From Artemisia argyi (taxonomy: Eukaryota > Streptophyta > Magnoliopsida > Asterales > Asteraceae): DNA of 64,000 nt. The DNA lies in contig CM060681.1 in the NCBI GenBank assembly GCA_030686995.1, forward strand, positions 163,457,333 to 163,521,332, read 5' to 3'. Of this stretch, positions 11,884 to 22,972 are shown in pieces (positions within the stretch are counted from its first letter, which is position 1; each line of letters starts with the position of its first letter). The notes beneath the pieces were generated by a model. That model saw nothing but the letters and a program-made list of their open reading frames with translations, was not told the DNA's origin and searched no databases. The position numbers and the translations under genes were made by a program.

Positions 11884-12080
11884 TTAGGTGCAACTTTACA
11901 TACCGAGTTAGGTGTCAACTTTACATATAGAGTTAGGTGAAACTTTACATACCGAGTTAGGTGTCAACTTTACATATAGAGTTAGGTGCAACTTTTACAT
12001 ATAGAGTTAGGTGCAACTTTACATACCGAGTTAGGTGCCACTTTTACATACCGAGTTTGAAACCACTTTTACATACCGAG
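11884..12080 (+). repeat. 24-25 bp minisatellite inside LTR
   Basis: Eight units of the form ttaggtgcaactttacatac plus cgag (or tagag). The same array, with the same length, is at 17852-18048. Confidence 0.85.
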
Positions 12081-12901
12081 TTTCATTTCTTTTGGCGAGT
12101 TAGCCAAGATTATCAAGTTAGATAATCATTACCTCATCGTTTATCGAGTAAGGTTCTTTTATGCTTTATGCTTTATGCTTAGGCGAAACTCTGCCGAATT
12201 TTATTTTGGCTTATCTATTTTGTTTCTTTTATCGAGTCTTTTTATTTTATCAAGTAACTTTATTTTATTAATATGAGTTTCGAGTAGTTTTTTTTAGTGT
12301 TTGCTTGGTGGCACGAGTTTGTGAGTTAAGTGTGGATTAAAAGGGGTCGTGATTAATAATCGTTATGATTATTTAGACTTGTAATTTTATTATTTGAAGG
12401 GCAAAAGCCGGAGAATAATCAAATTACACATCTAGTAATTATTATCTTTTTAAAGGATTATTTTCAAAATAAACCAACGTTGTGAGAAAATAGTCTTGTT
12501 TAAGGAAAATAATTCGTCGTCAATTCTTGGCCCACACTTGATGAACTTATTCACGTCGCTTTGCAAACATATTGTTTTTAAATTCATTTCCAGTCTTAAT
12601 TTCTTTTCGCATTTTAAATCTCGTTTTTCTTTAGTTATTTTATCCAATGCTTGTTTTATTTGTTTGTTTTCTTTGCGTCGTTTTATTGTTTCTTTTTACT
12701 TTAACTGCGTTTTAAATCCTTTTAGTAGTGTAATCAAAAACCAACCAAATCATCTTTTTAATTCCATTCATTTCACAATCACGTGACTCAAGCCGACTCA
12801 ATCGCCGTCTTACCTTCGTTGGGACATAACGACCCGGGGAACATACTTTCACAGGTATTTCTTCGGAAAAACAAAACTATACACTCAAAAAGACTTTATC
12901 A
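11884..12901 (+). repeat. 5'-truncated 5' LTR of young non-autonomous Gypsy element
   Basis: Matches 17852-18869 base for base except for about five differences (offset 5968), so identity is about 99.5%. It ends ttatca before the primer-binding site at 12905. The first ~900 bases present in the 3' LTR (16952-17851) are missing here. Confidence 0.8.
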
Positions 12902-12904
12902 AAA

Positions 12905-12922
12905 TGGCGCCGCTGCCGGGGA
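12905..12922 (+). other. Primer-binding site of young Gypsy element
   Basis: TGGCGCCGCTGCCGGGGA, three bases after the LTR end. Confidence 0.85.
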
Positions 12923-13017
12923 AAGTTTGAAACGAGAGCGTCGTACTTGTATCGTTTGTTGGTGATTTGAAGACCCTTCTCCCGAGAAGTTATCGTTTTT
13001 TGTAAATATTCTCAAAA

Positions 13018-13057
13018 ATAATAATAATAATAATAATAATTATAAGTATATAAAAAT

Positions 13058-13110
<53 letters not shown>
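13018..13110. repeat. (TAA)n then (AT)n microsatellites
   Basis: Short trinucleotide array followed by a long AT dinucleotide array in the leader of the young Gypsy element. Confidence 0.9.
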
Positions 13111-13116
<6 letters not shown>

Positions 13117-13257
13117 CAAAAATATTTTTTCTTTTTCATATTCGATTTTCACTTTTATTTTTATTTGTTTTTATGATACGGAAAAACAAAAAAATAATCT
13201 TCTTATCCTCTTATCATTTAATTCTTCTTCTTTAAACCCTCTAAACCGATAATTCTT

Positions 13258-15087
13258 ATGGATCCAATTTGTTTTAACTGTGGAGAACCGTTCTTCGGAG
13301 GGTTGTGTGTGTGGTGTACGTGCGACGAATGTGGAGATAATATTCGTGATGGCGTTTGTTTGAATTGTAATTCTCATACGTATGATCAAAATTCGTTCAA
13401 CAATTCGTCAAACATTCCCGATTTTTATACACCACCACCACCTTCGTTTTATTGTTATATTTGTGGAAAACCTTCTGAAGAAGGAATGTCATGTGGGCGA
13501 TGTTTTTGTAACGAATGTGGATGCATTAACTGTATGTGCTATACTCCGAGTGCTCACACGTCCTATGCTTGTGATACGAGTTTTGATAATTCTCCTCAAA
13601 ATGATTTTAATCATCTTTATCAAAACTCTTATGAGCAAGTACTGTTTTTTACTGATAATTCGTTTCAAAATACATCGAATTTTGAAAATTGTGGGGGATC
13701 GTTTGAAAATTCTTATCATGAACCTAATTCTTGTTACGATTCTAATGGTTTTTACCAACCCCCACAAACTTCCGATTTTAATAATGATATTTTTGAACTT
13801 AAATCCATGATCGATAAGTTGAAAGAAATGGTGACTAATCGTTATACGCATACTCCCGAGCCTAATGAGAAATCGATGGAAGAACCTCTTGTTGAAGAAA
13901 GAAAATTCCAGTTTTGTGAGTGTTGTTTTTACGATGATGATTCCACGATTACAATCAATCTTAATCCTCAAAATGAATCTATCTCTTCTTCCGTAGAATC
14001 AGAGGACTCTCTAATAATGGGGGACGAGCCTCTTGACACTATCCCGGCAATGGAATCTGACGAATTCAATGAGTCAAGTGTTGAGAACCTCGTTCCAATC
14101 CAAAGTGAGTCCGGGGAAAATTCTAACGGTGATTCTTCTTTCCATCCTTCTTTCACACCGGTTGAAGGGAGTGATGCCGTTTTAGATGAGATCGAGGCAT
14201 TTCTTGCTAATGATTCTAATTCGACAATGGTTGACGACTCTAATTTTGATCCTGAGGGAGACATCCGTTTGATTGAAGAATTATTGAATGAAGAACCGTC
14301 AACTTATCTCCCTCCGATGAGCAATGAAGATTTTGATGAAGTTGAAATTTATTCCGATTCTCACAATGAGTATACTACGAGTGATGAAGACTCTTGTGGA
14401 GATATCGATGAAGATGATGATGCGGAAATTCAAGATGAAGCTCTTCGTGAGAAATTATCCAAAGTTTATCTTCTCATTTCTAAGATCGAGGCATTGAATG
14501 ATCCTCCGATTTCTTCTCCTATCCCCAATATGGATAGTGATTTCTTACCCGAGCTTGAAATTTTTCGATTTGAAGAGACGAGTAGTGGCAATCCCACTAT
14601 TCATGCTGATATCTCTCTTCCGGATTATGAGCGTTTTATCTTTGAGATCGACTCTATATCTATTTTCGATAATCCGTTACGTGACCCTCTTTTAGAGGAT
14701 GTCGATCTATTTCTTGCTGCGGATGACTCGATACCACCGGGTATTGAGAATGACGAGAATGATATTCTTTTCGATTCACTTTCTTCTCGTCCGCCCGCGA
14801 AACCACCCGATGTAGTTTTTGAATCAGATACGAATGAAGATATTTTTGAAGTGGTGGACGAGATTTCTGAACATGATGTTCCTGTGCTTGATATTTTACC
14901 CACCCAACCCACCCATGATTATGAACTTGAATTTGCTTTTATCATCTGGGTGTTTTATCCGTTCTTTGCTTATCCCCTCATTTCTTCACTTTTCCACTCC
15001 ACCGGGAGTGAGGATACCGTTTTTGACCCCGGCATCTCCGTTTATGCCGGTTGTCCGTTTTATCTGCTCTCCCCAAGGACGAATTAA
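13258..15087 (+). CDS. 609-aa cysteine-rich acidic protein of non-autonomous Gypsy element
   Basis: Uninterrupted ORF starting 336 bases after the primer-binding site, the position normally held by gag. Two cysteine modules are visible: C5, C8, C17, C20, C22, C25, C34, C37, and C66, C69, C79, C82, C84, C87, C89, C92, C94. Both use the pattern Cx2C-x8/9-Cx2CxCx2C, suggesting a duplicated zinc-binding unit. A long, strongly acidic, low-complexity middle rich in Asp, Glu and Ser follows. The C-terminus has a hydrophobic stretch at about residues 559-579 (FAFIIWVFYPFFAYPLISSL), then an EDTVFDPGI segment. From memory, an IWVFLPF-like stretch followed by EDTIFDPGI recurs in retroelement proteins annotated in Asteraceae. 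No protease, reverse transcriptase, RNase H or integrase motif is present. The function is unknown: it could be an accessory protein or a Gag derivative. The intact frame fits the very recent insertion shown by the LTRs. Confidence 0.7.
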   Translation: MDPICFNCGEPFFGGLCVWCTCDECGDNIRDGVCLNCNSHTYDQNSFNNSSNIPDFYTPPPPSFYCYICGKPSEEGMSCGRCFCNECGCINCMCYTPSAHTSYACDTSFDNSPQNDFNHLYQNSYEQVLFFTDNSFQNTSNFENCGGSFENSYHEPNSCYDSNGFYQPPQTSDFNNDIFELKSMIDKLKEMVTNRYTHTPEPNEKSMEEPLVEERKFQFCECCFYDDDSTITINLNPQNESISSSVESEDSLIMGDEPLDTIPAMESDEFNESSVENLVPIQSESGENSNGDSSFHPSFTPVEGSDAVLDEIEAFLANDSNSTMVDDSNFDPEGDIRLIEELLNEEPSTYLPPMSNEDFDEVEIYSDSHNEYTTSDEDSCGDIDEDDDAEIQDEALREKLSKVYLLISKIEALNDPPISSPIPNMDSDFLPELEIFRFEETSSGNPTIHADISLPDYERFIFEIDSISIFDNPLRDPLLEDVDLFLAADDSIPPGIENDENDILFDSLSSRPPAKPPDVVFESDTNEDIFEVVDEISEHDVPVLDILPTQPTHDYELEFAFIIWVFYPFFAYPLISSLFHSTGSEDTVFDPGISVYAGCPFYLLSPRTN

Positions 15088-16936
15088 TTCGGGGATCGAG
15101 TCAAGCTCATGTGACTCGGTAATAAAAAACAAGCGCTTCGTGGGAGGCAACCCATGCTTATCCATTTTCATTTTCTTAATTTTCTGTTTTCTTTAATAAC
15201 GTAACGTGAGGGGGGCGACCCTTTCCAAACTCGTGTTTTCGTGGTTGTTTATGAATGTTCAGGAATTTTCCCGAAGTTTGAGGACTCTCGTGCTTGTGGT
15301 TTGTCGTTCTCTCCACTCGAGTCTCATCCTTCGCTGCTCTTTCGGAAATTCACCATATCCAAAATCTTATCGACTAACGTTTATCTCTTGGCATACTTAA
15401 TAAACGGCCTTAGATTTTACGTAGGATGACCCGTACCCTTCAAACACTGAGGACAATGTTTCACTTTAGTCTGGGGGGGGGGGGGGGTGAATCTTCGATT
15501 CGATTTGACCTGTACCATCGTCTGAGCTATTTAACTTACGCAACTCCGTTTTCCACCAAAAATTTTAAATTTTCGTCACCTTTTTATATGCAAAAAAAAA
15601 AATGAAAAAAAAATATATATGATATGGATAATAAGTTTTGACACCTTGTTTTGACTTTCCTACCGGCGAGAGTAGAAATAAATGTTTCGACTTGACCGGG
15701 CGTGTTGAGCCCTAGCTCGTCTCCCTTAACCAAAATAATCAAAAGATTATGGCTAAGCATCCGCGGATCTCATTATTTGGGATTTTAAATTTGCGGAGAT
15801 CGAGGAATGATAGAGTTTATTTAGAAGTTTCGTGCTATACACGGATCGCATTACTGGGATTTAAAAAACCCACGAGAGGTACTTGTGGCCTCCTTGTTCC
15901 CATCAGAAACGTCACCCATATATAATAGATGTTCTAGGTTAATTAGTGGTATTTCGGTTTGAATAATATTTAGTTCTTTGTTTTCTTAAGAGAATTTTTG
16001 CTTTAGAAGTTGGGTACATATCAAGGAACATCAAAAATAAGAGCAAAAAGTGAAAAAATCAAAAGTCAAAAGTTGATTATTTATGTGGTTTTGGAGCTAC
16101 CCGATAAGCTTCCATTGATGTATGAGAAAAAAATCGAGAAAAGCATGAAAAATATGAGAAAAGTGAAAAAAGTGAAAAATGAAAAGTATGAAAGTTGAAG
16201 TATTTTTGAATAAGAGCTATGTATGTATCAATAAGTTGTTGGCGCGTGAGGTGCATGTGATAAGTGATTAGTAATCAGTCACATGAGGTGCACGTGATTG
16301 TACTCCGCAACTTATATCTTCGATATTGTATGTACCCCAAATTCCTTGATGTGGACCGAATTTCTATTGCAGTGGTTCTTAAGAGAAAATGAATAACTAC
16401 TTATCGTTTTAACTTAGGTATCACTATCGGACTAAAAAAATATCGAAACGAGAAAATATGAAGCAATTCATTTCTCACAATTAAAATCTTTAGATACAAA
16501 ACTTAGGACCTGGGAGCAAGAGGTAATACACAAGTAACTTTTGTGGGCAGTGTTAGCATCTAACTTCTGATAAACAATGATCTCGATTTTACGCTTAGTT
16601 TGGGAGCTTGTGAAAAATCAAGGATGACGATTTTTATCCGTATGGTCTCTTCTCTGTGAGAAGTGTTTCTACTCGTTGACCCTAAAAATTATCAACAGAT
16701 AAGAATTGATAATGAAAGTCAAGCAAACCGTCATATATATAAAAATGAAAAATACAAAAAGAGTAGTTGTAGTGTTATTCCTAAAAATCAGAAAACGGAG
16801 CGTTTTTGAGAATAAATGATTTTACTATCTCTTTTGAACATCATTGCTACTTTACAACGTCAGTAAAGAGAGGTTTTGAAATTATTTATCTCTTAAACGT
16901 GAGGTGATGACATTGCGTGAGGACACGGCAATACCT
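15088..16936 (+). other. Non-coding 3' internal region of young Gypsy element
   Basis: No credible ORF. It contains a gaggacaatg signature and a 15-G run at 15473-15487, which mimics the real polypurine tract. Further downstream is generic non-coding sequence before the true tract at 16937. Confidence 0.6.
15473..15487 (+). other. Internal polypurine-tract-like G run
   Basis: cactttagtct followed by 15 G. The actual 3' tract at 16937-16951 reads tagtctgggggattt, so the same tagtctggggg core occurs twice. Confidence 0.6.
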
Positions 16937-16951
16937 TAGTCTGGGGGATTT
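16937..16951 (+). other. Polypurine tract of young Gypsy element
   Basis: tagtctgggggattt directly abuts the LTR start at 16952. Confidence 0.75.
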
Positions 16952-18869
16952 TGATGAGTGCTTATTCACACATCCTTTTTAGACCTAAAATCAGACCAAA
17001 TACATCAAATACTAACCAAAAATGTCAAGAGAATGTATGTTTTTGTATTTGTGTATGTGCAGGTACGGATATGTGAAAAATGAACAAAAACAAAGCAAAA
17101 CCGACAAAAATGAGCACGAGATTGGAAAAAGGTAAAAAGCCGAAGCCGAGGAAGAAATTTATCCAAGAAAAGCGCAAAATGACAAAAGTAATCCTTAGAG
17201 ATTCAGAGAATAACAAAAGAGATTCTTAGTTGAAATATGAAGACCTTTACAATAATGGCCCTCCAAGTTTCAGCAAGTTGTCAACTTTGGTCCTTTGAAG
17301 AACTTTGGAAGAAAAGTCAACTCAATTCCTCCAAGTTACAAGATCGTTACGTGTAGTATTTAGTTGCATTTGTAGCGTTTTAATATGTTTTAAGTAGTTT
17401 TCTCATGTTTTGTAAAAGTCTAGGGGCTAATTATGCAACAAATTAAAAGATTAGAGAAGCCCTAGCCCCTAGCCTATAAATACCCCTTAAACACCAACTT
17501 TGAAAGGTTGGTTGTTGAGGGTTGGTCCTCTTAGTATAGGAGTAGTGTAATGAATTAATGTTAAGTTTTATTTTACTTTCTCTCTCTAGCTTTATATTTC
17601 TAAAAATCTTTAATTTTTAGTTGTTAAAATCTTGTTTTTATTGGTGGGATTTAAAGTTTATGGTTAAACTAGGTTGTTTAGTAATAAATTTGGTGAAAAA
17701 CATTAATTTTTAGGCTTTATTTTGGATCAAAATGGTGTTTTGTTATGTATTTTATCGAGTTAGAATTTAAAAAAATTATCGAGTTAGGAACCAAAAAGGT
17801 TATCGAGTTAGGGACCAAAAAGGTTATCGAGTTAAGTGCAATTCTATAGAGTTAGGTGCAACTTTACATACCGAGTTAGGTGTCAACTTTACATATAGAG
17901 TTAGGTGCAACTTTACATACCGAGTTAGGTGTCAACTTTACATATAGAGTTAGATGCAACTTTTACATATAGAGTTAGGTGCAACTTTACATACCGAGTT
18001 AGGTGCCACTTTTACATACCGAGTTTGAAACCACTTTTACATACCGAGTTTCATTTCTTTTGGCGAGTTAGCCAAGATTATCAAGTTAGATAATCATTAC
18101 CTCATCGTTTATCGAGTAAGGTTCTTTTATGCTTTATGCTTTATGCTTAGGCGAAACTCTGCCGAATTTTATTTTGGCTTATCTATTTTGTTTCTTTTAT
18201 CGAGTCTTTTTATTTTATCAAGTAACTTTATTTTATTAATATGAGTTTCGAGTAGTTTTTTTTAGTGTTTGCTTGGTGGCACGAGTTTGTGAGTTAAGTG
18301 TGGATTAAAAGGGGTCGTGATTAATAATCGTTATGATTATTTAGACTTGTAATTTTATTATTTGAAGGGCAAAAGCCGGAGAATAATCAAATTACACATC
18401 TAGTAATTATTATCTTTTTAAAGGATTATTTTCAAAATAAACCAACGTTGTGAGAAAATAGTCTTGTTTAAGGAAAATAATTCGTCGTCAATTCTTGGCC
18501 CACACTTGATGAACTTATTCACGTCGCTTTGCAAACATATTGTTTTTAAATTCATTTCCAGTCTTAATTTCTTTTCGCATTTTAAATCTCGTTTTTATTT
18601 AGTTATTTTATCCAATGCTTGTTTTATTTGTTTGTTTTCTTTGCGTCGTTTTATTGTTTCTTTTTACTTTAACTGCGTTTTAAATCCTTTTAGTAGTGTA
18701 ATCAAAAACCAACCAAATCATCTTTTTAATTCCATTCATTTCACAATCACGCGACTCAAGCCGACTCAATCGCCGTCTTACCTTCGTTGGGACATAACGA
18801 CCCGGGGAACATACTTTCACAGGTATTTCTTCGAAAAAACAAAACTATACACTCAAAAAGACTTTATCA
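16952..18869 (+). repeat. 3' LTR of young Gypsy element (complete, 1918 bp)
   Basis: Starts TGATGAGTGCTTATTCACAC and ends gactttatca. The last 1018 bases match the truncated 5' LTR. The minisatellite at 17852-18048 is preceded by related degenerate units (gagttagg, gagttagggacc, gagttaagtgc). Confidence 0.8.
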
Positions 18870-19605
18870 CCTAGATGTTGATTATGGGTTGATTGTTTGT
18901 TTATAATTGTTACGGATGATTGTATTCGATGTTAGGCTTAAGAAAACTGGCAGACTTCCATTGGTAACTTGCATGAACGTCTTAAGAAACATGATCGGAG
19001 GTGTACTACGATTTTTGGTTGTATTTAATGCGTAGGAGAATTCTAATGATCCCATGTTAGGATCTTCTAACGGCTCGACATAGGAGTGAAGTAGAATCCT
19101 ATAGAGTTAGGGAATATTGTACACGGCCCTACGACTAGTATTAAGGAATATGACCCGTTATCCATGCAATTGTAACAAGCTATCAACCTGTAAAAGATAT
19201 CTAGGGAGTAATGAAATCTAAGTAAACACAACTTTCCTCATTATTGTTTCACCACATTAGTATAATTAGCTTTGTTTTCATTTCTTTTATTTTATTTTGA
19301 TTGCATCTTTAGTTAATTGGGTTAGTTGGCTAGCAACTAATTCCGCCCACTCCTTCAAAACCCGAGATTTTTAATTGCTTTTATAAAAATATAAAAATAC
19401 AAAAAGAATCATCCCTCACCTCTAGACCTAGTTATTAGGCTTTCTAATCCTAGCGACACTATTCCTGAATTGAACGATCAATCCCCCGGTACTTGTCACT
19501 ATACTATACTACAACGATCAGGTACACTGCCTGGTGGGGGTTGTAAGCTTCTCGAGATCCCTTGAGAGGTAAAACCTGTTGCGAGGGTGCGATCCCCACG
19601 TATCA
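18870..19605 (+). repeat. Outer Gypsy 3' LTR, right part
   Basis: Resumes after the young element and ends gatccccacgtatca. Its last ~100 bases equal 1776-1876. No ORF. Assignment of the whole stretch to the LTR is inference from its two ends. Confidence 0.6.
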
Positions 19606-20003
19606 GTTGTACCGGAAGAAGGACTCGATATCTAGCTTAGTGTTGGTAAACATTATAAGCGACATTGTAAGGTTTGCTCCGCCAAGAAGGGAATTTGTTG
19701 ACCTAGTGAAGTAACTCTCATGTCGGAAATTCGGGGAGTGGAGTATGGCGAAAAGGAGCTTCATGACTTAACCACTATAAATAATCGTGTCCGGTTTGAT
19801 CTTTCTTTTACTTAGCGTTTTGTGTTTATATTTGCATTGTATTTACGTTTGTGTTATTGTAATATGTTTTCTTTCATGCTTTCTACTATCTTTATAGTTG
19901 TAGAATTGCTGCTTTTTAGATTGCATCACACTTGATCGGTTATTTGATACGAAATATTTAAATTTTTAAACGAGAACGTATTCACCCCTCTACGTTTTCC
20001 ACA
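19606..20003 (+). repeat. Old Copia LTR, right part
   Basis: The stretch gttgtaccggaagaaggact through the tctagcttagtgt region is homologous to the reverse complement of 905-1060 in the left Copia LTR. The end, ttttccaca at 20003, equals the end of that LTR. No primer-binding site follows, so this is a 3' LTR or solo LTR that the outer Gypsy element interrupted. Confidence 0.7.
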
Positions 20004-20349
20004 CAAAACATATTAATCCTATTTACATCGATTTCCTAGTAGAGTTTCGAACGAAAAGGTGGGCTACCCTGTGCAAGGTAGACTAAAGTGGCTTAATTGT
20101 ATGTTATGTCAAATCATTAATAGTAATAATGTTAGTTATGATACCAAACGAAAACGTATGTTTCTTGGTGTAATAATTATATTTTCCATAGGGAAAATAA
20201 GCACATATTCCTTTATAGATATTGTCATGTCATGCAGTGGTGGTGATTTACTACGATAAACAGCGATGTAATATCGTTACTTTAATTTGGCATGAACTAT
20301 TTGATGCCCGTCCCTCTATTTATACCACCTAACAACATGAATTGAGATT
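20004..20349. other. Intergenic DNA
   Basis: I see no gene, only AT-rich sequence. The short ORF at 20059-20259 has no recognisable features. Confidence 0.5.
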
Positions 20350-20760
20350 TCATCAAGCAATGGAATCACATAAGCATTTACGGGCTAAATCACCACCGCC
20401 TCACTCACCAAAACCTATCACGAGTGCCTCACTCACCACTAGAACGACCTTCGTCGATTATTGGAGTTCAACCACCATCACCGGTTGTTGTACAAGCACC
20501 ACTACCACCACCACGTTTCTTGGCAGCTCCCTTCTAATGTCGTTTATTTTCAAAGGAAAATCTTCTGCGTATTTAAAAACCTAAAAGTGTTGTGGATGAA
20601 ATTTGCAGTTTATTGACTAGATTTAACGAACGATACATGGCAAAGTGCTATCGTCTTGAGGATGAGGTTGCACGTCTTAAAGAAGAGATTGAAAACCTGA
20701 ATCAGATAATTGAGTACAAAACCATGATGCTTATCTATGAAATTCGTGATATATTTTAGT
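20350..20760 (+). pseudogene. Broken ORF: proline-rich segment plus coiled coil
   Basis: One frame gives AMESHKHLRAKSPPPHSPKP. The next frame continues with PSSIIGVQPPSPVVVQAPLP and then stops. After two stops the same frame gives a 59-residue C-terminal piece (KSVVDEICSLL then YRLEDEVARLKEEIENLNQI) ending at TAG 20760. That piece has the heptad pattern of a coiled coil. A frame shift and two stops separate the parts, although an unrecognised intron could explain some of this. I do not recognise the family. Confidence 0.4.
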
Positions 20761-20933
20761 CGATTATGCTTTGTTGTATTTTGAATGTATGACTTCTAAT
20801 ATGTTTTGTGGTTTTGTTGACATCAACGTATTTTGGGGTTCTTTGTCTATGTAATGTCAATCGTTATCGGTAATCGAAAGATACGTTTTAAATTTTTGCT
20901 ACCTCGTTTATAAATTATGCATCTAAGAAACAT

Positions 20934-21549
20934 TTATAATCACAAAACAAAGTATTAAACACATCAAGAAAATATTTCACTAACAAAAACATTACGATTA
21001 CAAATTCATGATATATGAGAAACATCTCTCTAAAATATTAAAGAAAAATGGAAAATACATAAAACTTCTAAAAATTAATTAAAAACAAGAATAAAAGTAC
21101 TATTAAACACTTCAAGAGACAATTCAGATTTGTGTTTTCATGCTCGTCTTTCTTATTGCATAGCTCGTCACGAAGAGACGACTAAGAAAAACCTTACGAA
21201 TCTACAAATCATTGCAGGTCTGACTTGAATTGATAACATCTTTTGATTTCGTCATTTCTAAAGCTAAATATCCTTCTTGAAATGGTCTAATGAACTGCTT
21301 ATGCACTAATTTTCTGAATCAGAAAGGTATTCGGTGCAGAAGTAGCCCAGCTTCACATTCTATTCTCAGACCTTTGATAAAATCAAGAACGAATGTTAAC
21401 CACTACGAAGAGTGGATATGAGACCCTTTACCGGCATGTAGTGATCAAGGATTGACGAAACTAAGGAATGAGATATTGTTAAAGATGAAATAATCCAATA
21501 CTAACTCATAAGAAACATTTATAATCACAAAACAAAGTATTAAACACAT

Positions 21550-21607
<58 letters not shown>

Positions 21608-22159
21608 CATTAACAAAAAGAGTTACGATTACACATTCATGATATATCAGCTACATCTCTAAAAATATTAAGGAAAACGACAAAAACCTTAAAACTTCAG
21701 ATTTAAAAAAAAAAAAAAGAATAAAAAGTACTACTTCGTATTAAACAATTCAAATGGAGACTATTCAGGTTTGTGTTATCATGCTCGTCTTTCTTATTGC
21801 AAAGCTCGTGTATGAAGACACGGTAGAGAAAATTAAACCTTACGAATGTCCAAATCATTGTGGGTCTCACTTGAATTGATAGCATCTTTTGATTTCGTCA
21901 TTTCTAAAGCTGAAGATCCTTCTAGAAGTGGGTCTACTGAACTGCTTATGTACTAGTCTTCTGAATCAGAAAGGTATTCGGTACAAAAGTAGCTGAGCTT
22001 CACATTCTACACTCCGAACTTTGACGAAATCAAGAAAGAATGTTAACTACTACGATGAGTGGATACAAGTGCCTCTACCCAGCAAGTAGTGATTAAGGCT
22101 TGACGAAACTAAGGAATGGGTTATTGTTAAATATGGAATAACTAATACTAACTCATAAG
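20934..22159. repeat. Two diverged tandem copies of a ~575-bp unit
   Basis: Copy 1 is 20934-21508 and copy 2 is 21509-22159. Both begin taagaaacatttataatcac and end near actaactcat, with about 80-85% identity by eye. Copy 2 is longer because it holds an (AT)n tract at 21552-21605. Short minus-strand ORFs in both copies carry no recognisable domain. Confidence 0.8.
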
Positions 22160-22748
22160 CCATTTCGTGTAGGGATCTGCATGGAAAAGAAAAGAAAGTG
22201 CTCCTTGAGAAAAGATCTCAAACACTCTACTATTTATAACCGCGGTGTTAGGTAATATCATATCTTTTCGATTTACTGTGATAACATTAATAAATGACGA
22301 TATCTCAAAGAGTCAAAAGATATCTTCGTGATTGACAGTTGTACGCAACTTTTCAGGCAATAATTGCACCCAAAGACTGGTGGCTTCAATTCCATCGCAA
22401 TCATTATTGAATGTCGTAAGTGTACCGTCACATATTGTTAAGAATCGTGTATTTTAACGACGTTTTTTTCTAGCTCAAGACCATGTCAAAATTGATCTCA
22501 AATCAAAGAGACTAGTATTCTGGATTGAACGGTATGATTTTTAGAACGTAAAACTCAGCAAAGTTAGAGATGTCGAGTTTTTATTCGGCTATAAGTATGA
22601 AAAGCAAGATAGGGAGTAAGAAAATACATTTAAAAATGTTTTTTTAGAAGCTTTTTCATAAAAGTATGAAAACTCAAATAGTGCAGTTTTGAGCAATTTG
22701 AGTAAAAGAGTATGTATAATGGAGCACATTTCATCAAATTTCCCATTT
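22160..22748. other. Intergenic DNA
   Basis: No ORF or structured repeat seen. Confidence 0.4.
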
Positions 22749-22943
22749 AGGATGACTTCGGGCAATTTTTATTCTAACTTACTATCTATAGATTAAAATG
22801 CTCATTGTTACATTTTTTAAGCTTAAAGTAATTGAATCACATATGTAGGCTGACTTCAGGCAATTTTTATTCTAACTTACTATCTATAGATTAAAATGCT
22901 CATTGTTACATTTTTTAAGCTTAAAGTAATTGAATCACATATG
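22749..22943. repeat. 98-bp tandem duplication
   Basis: Copies at 22749-22846 and 22847-22943 are almost identical over the segment from tgacttcrggcaatttttat to ttgaatcacatatg. Confidence 0.85.
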
Positions 22944-22972
22944 AATAACATGGTCATTAAAAGACTCGTGAC

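Noticed and set aside
11884..12080. Regular short repeats that could suggest a CRISPR array
   Set aside because: Head-to-tail minisatellite without unique spacers, inside a plant LTR.
13382..14912. Several overlapping ORFs on both strands within the 609-codon gene
   Set aside because: Shadows of the main frame, with no independent features.
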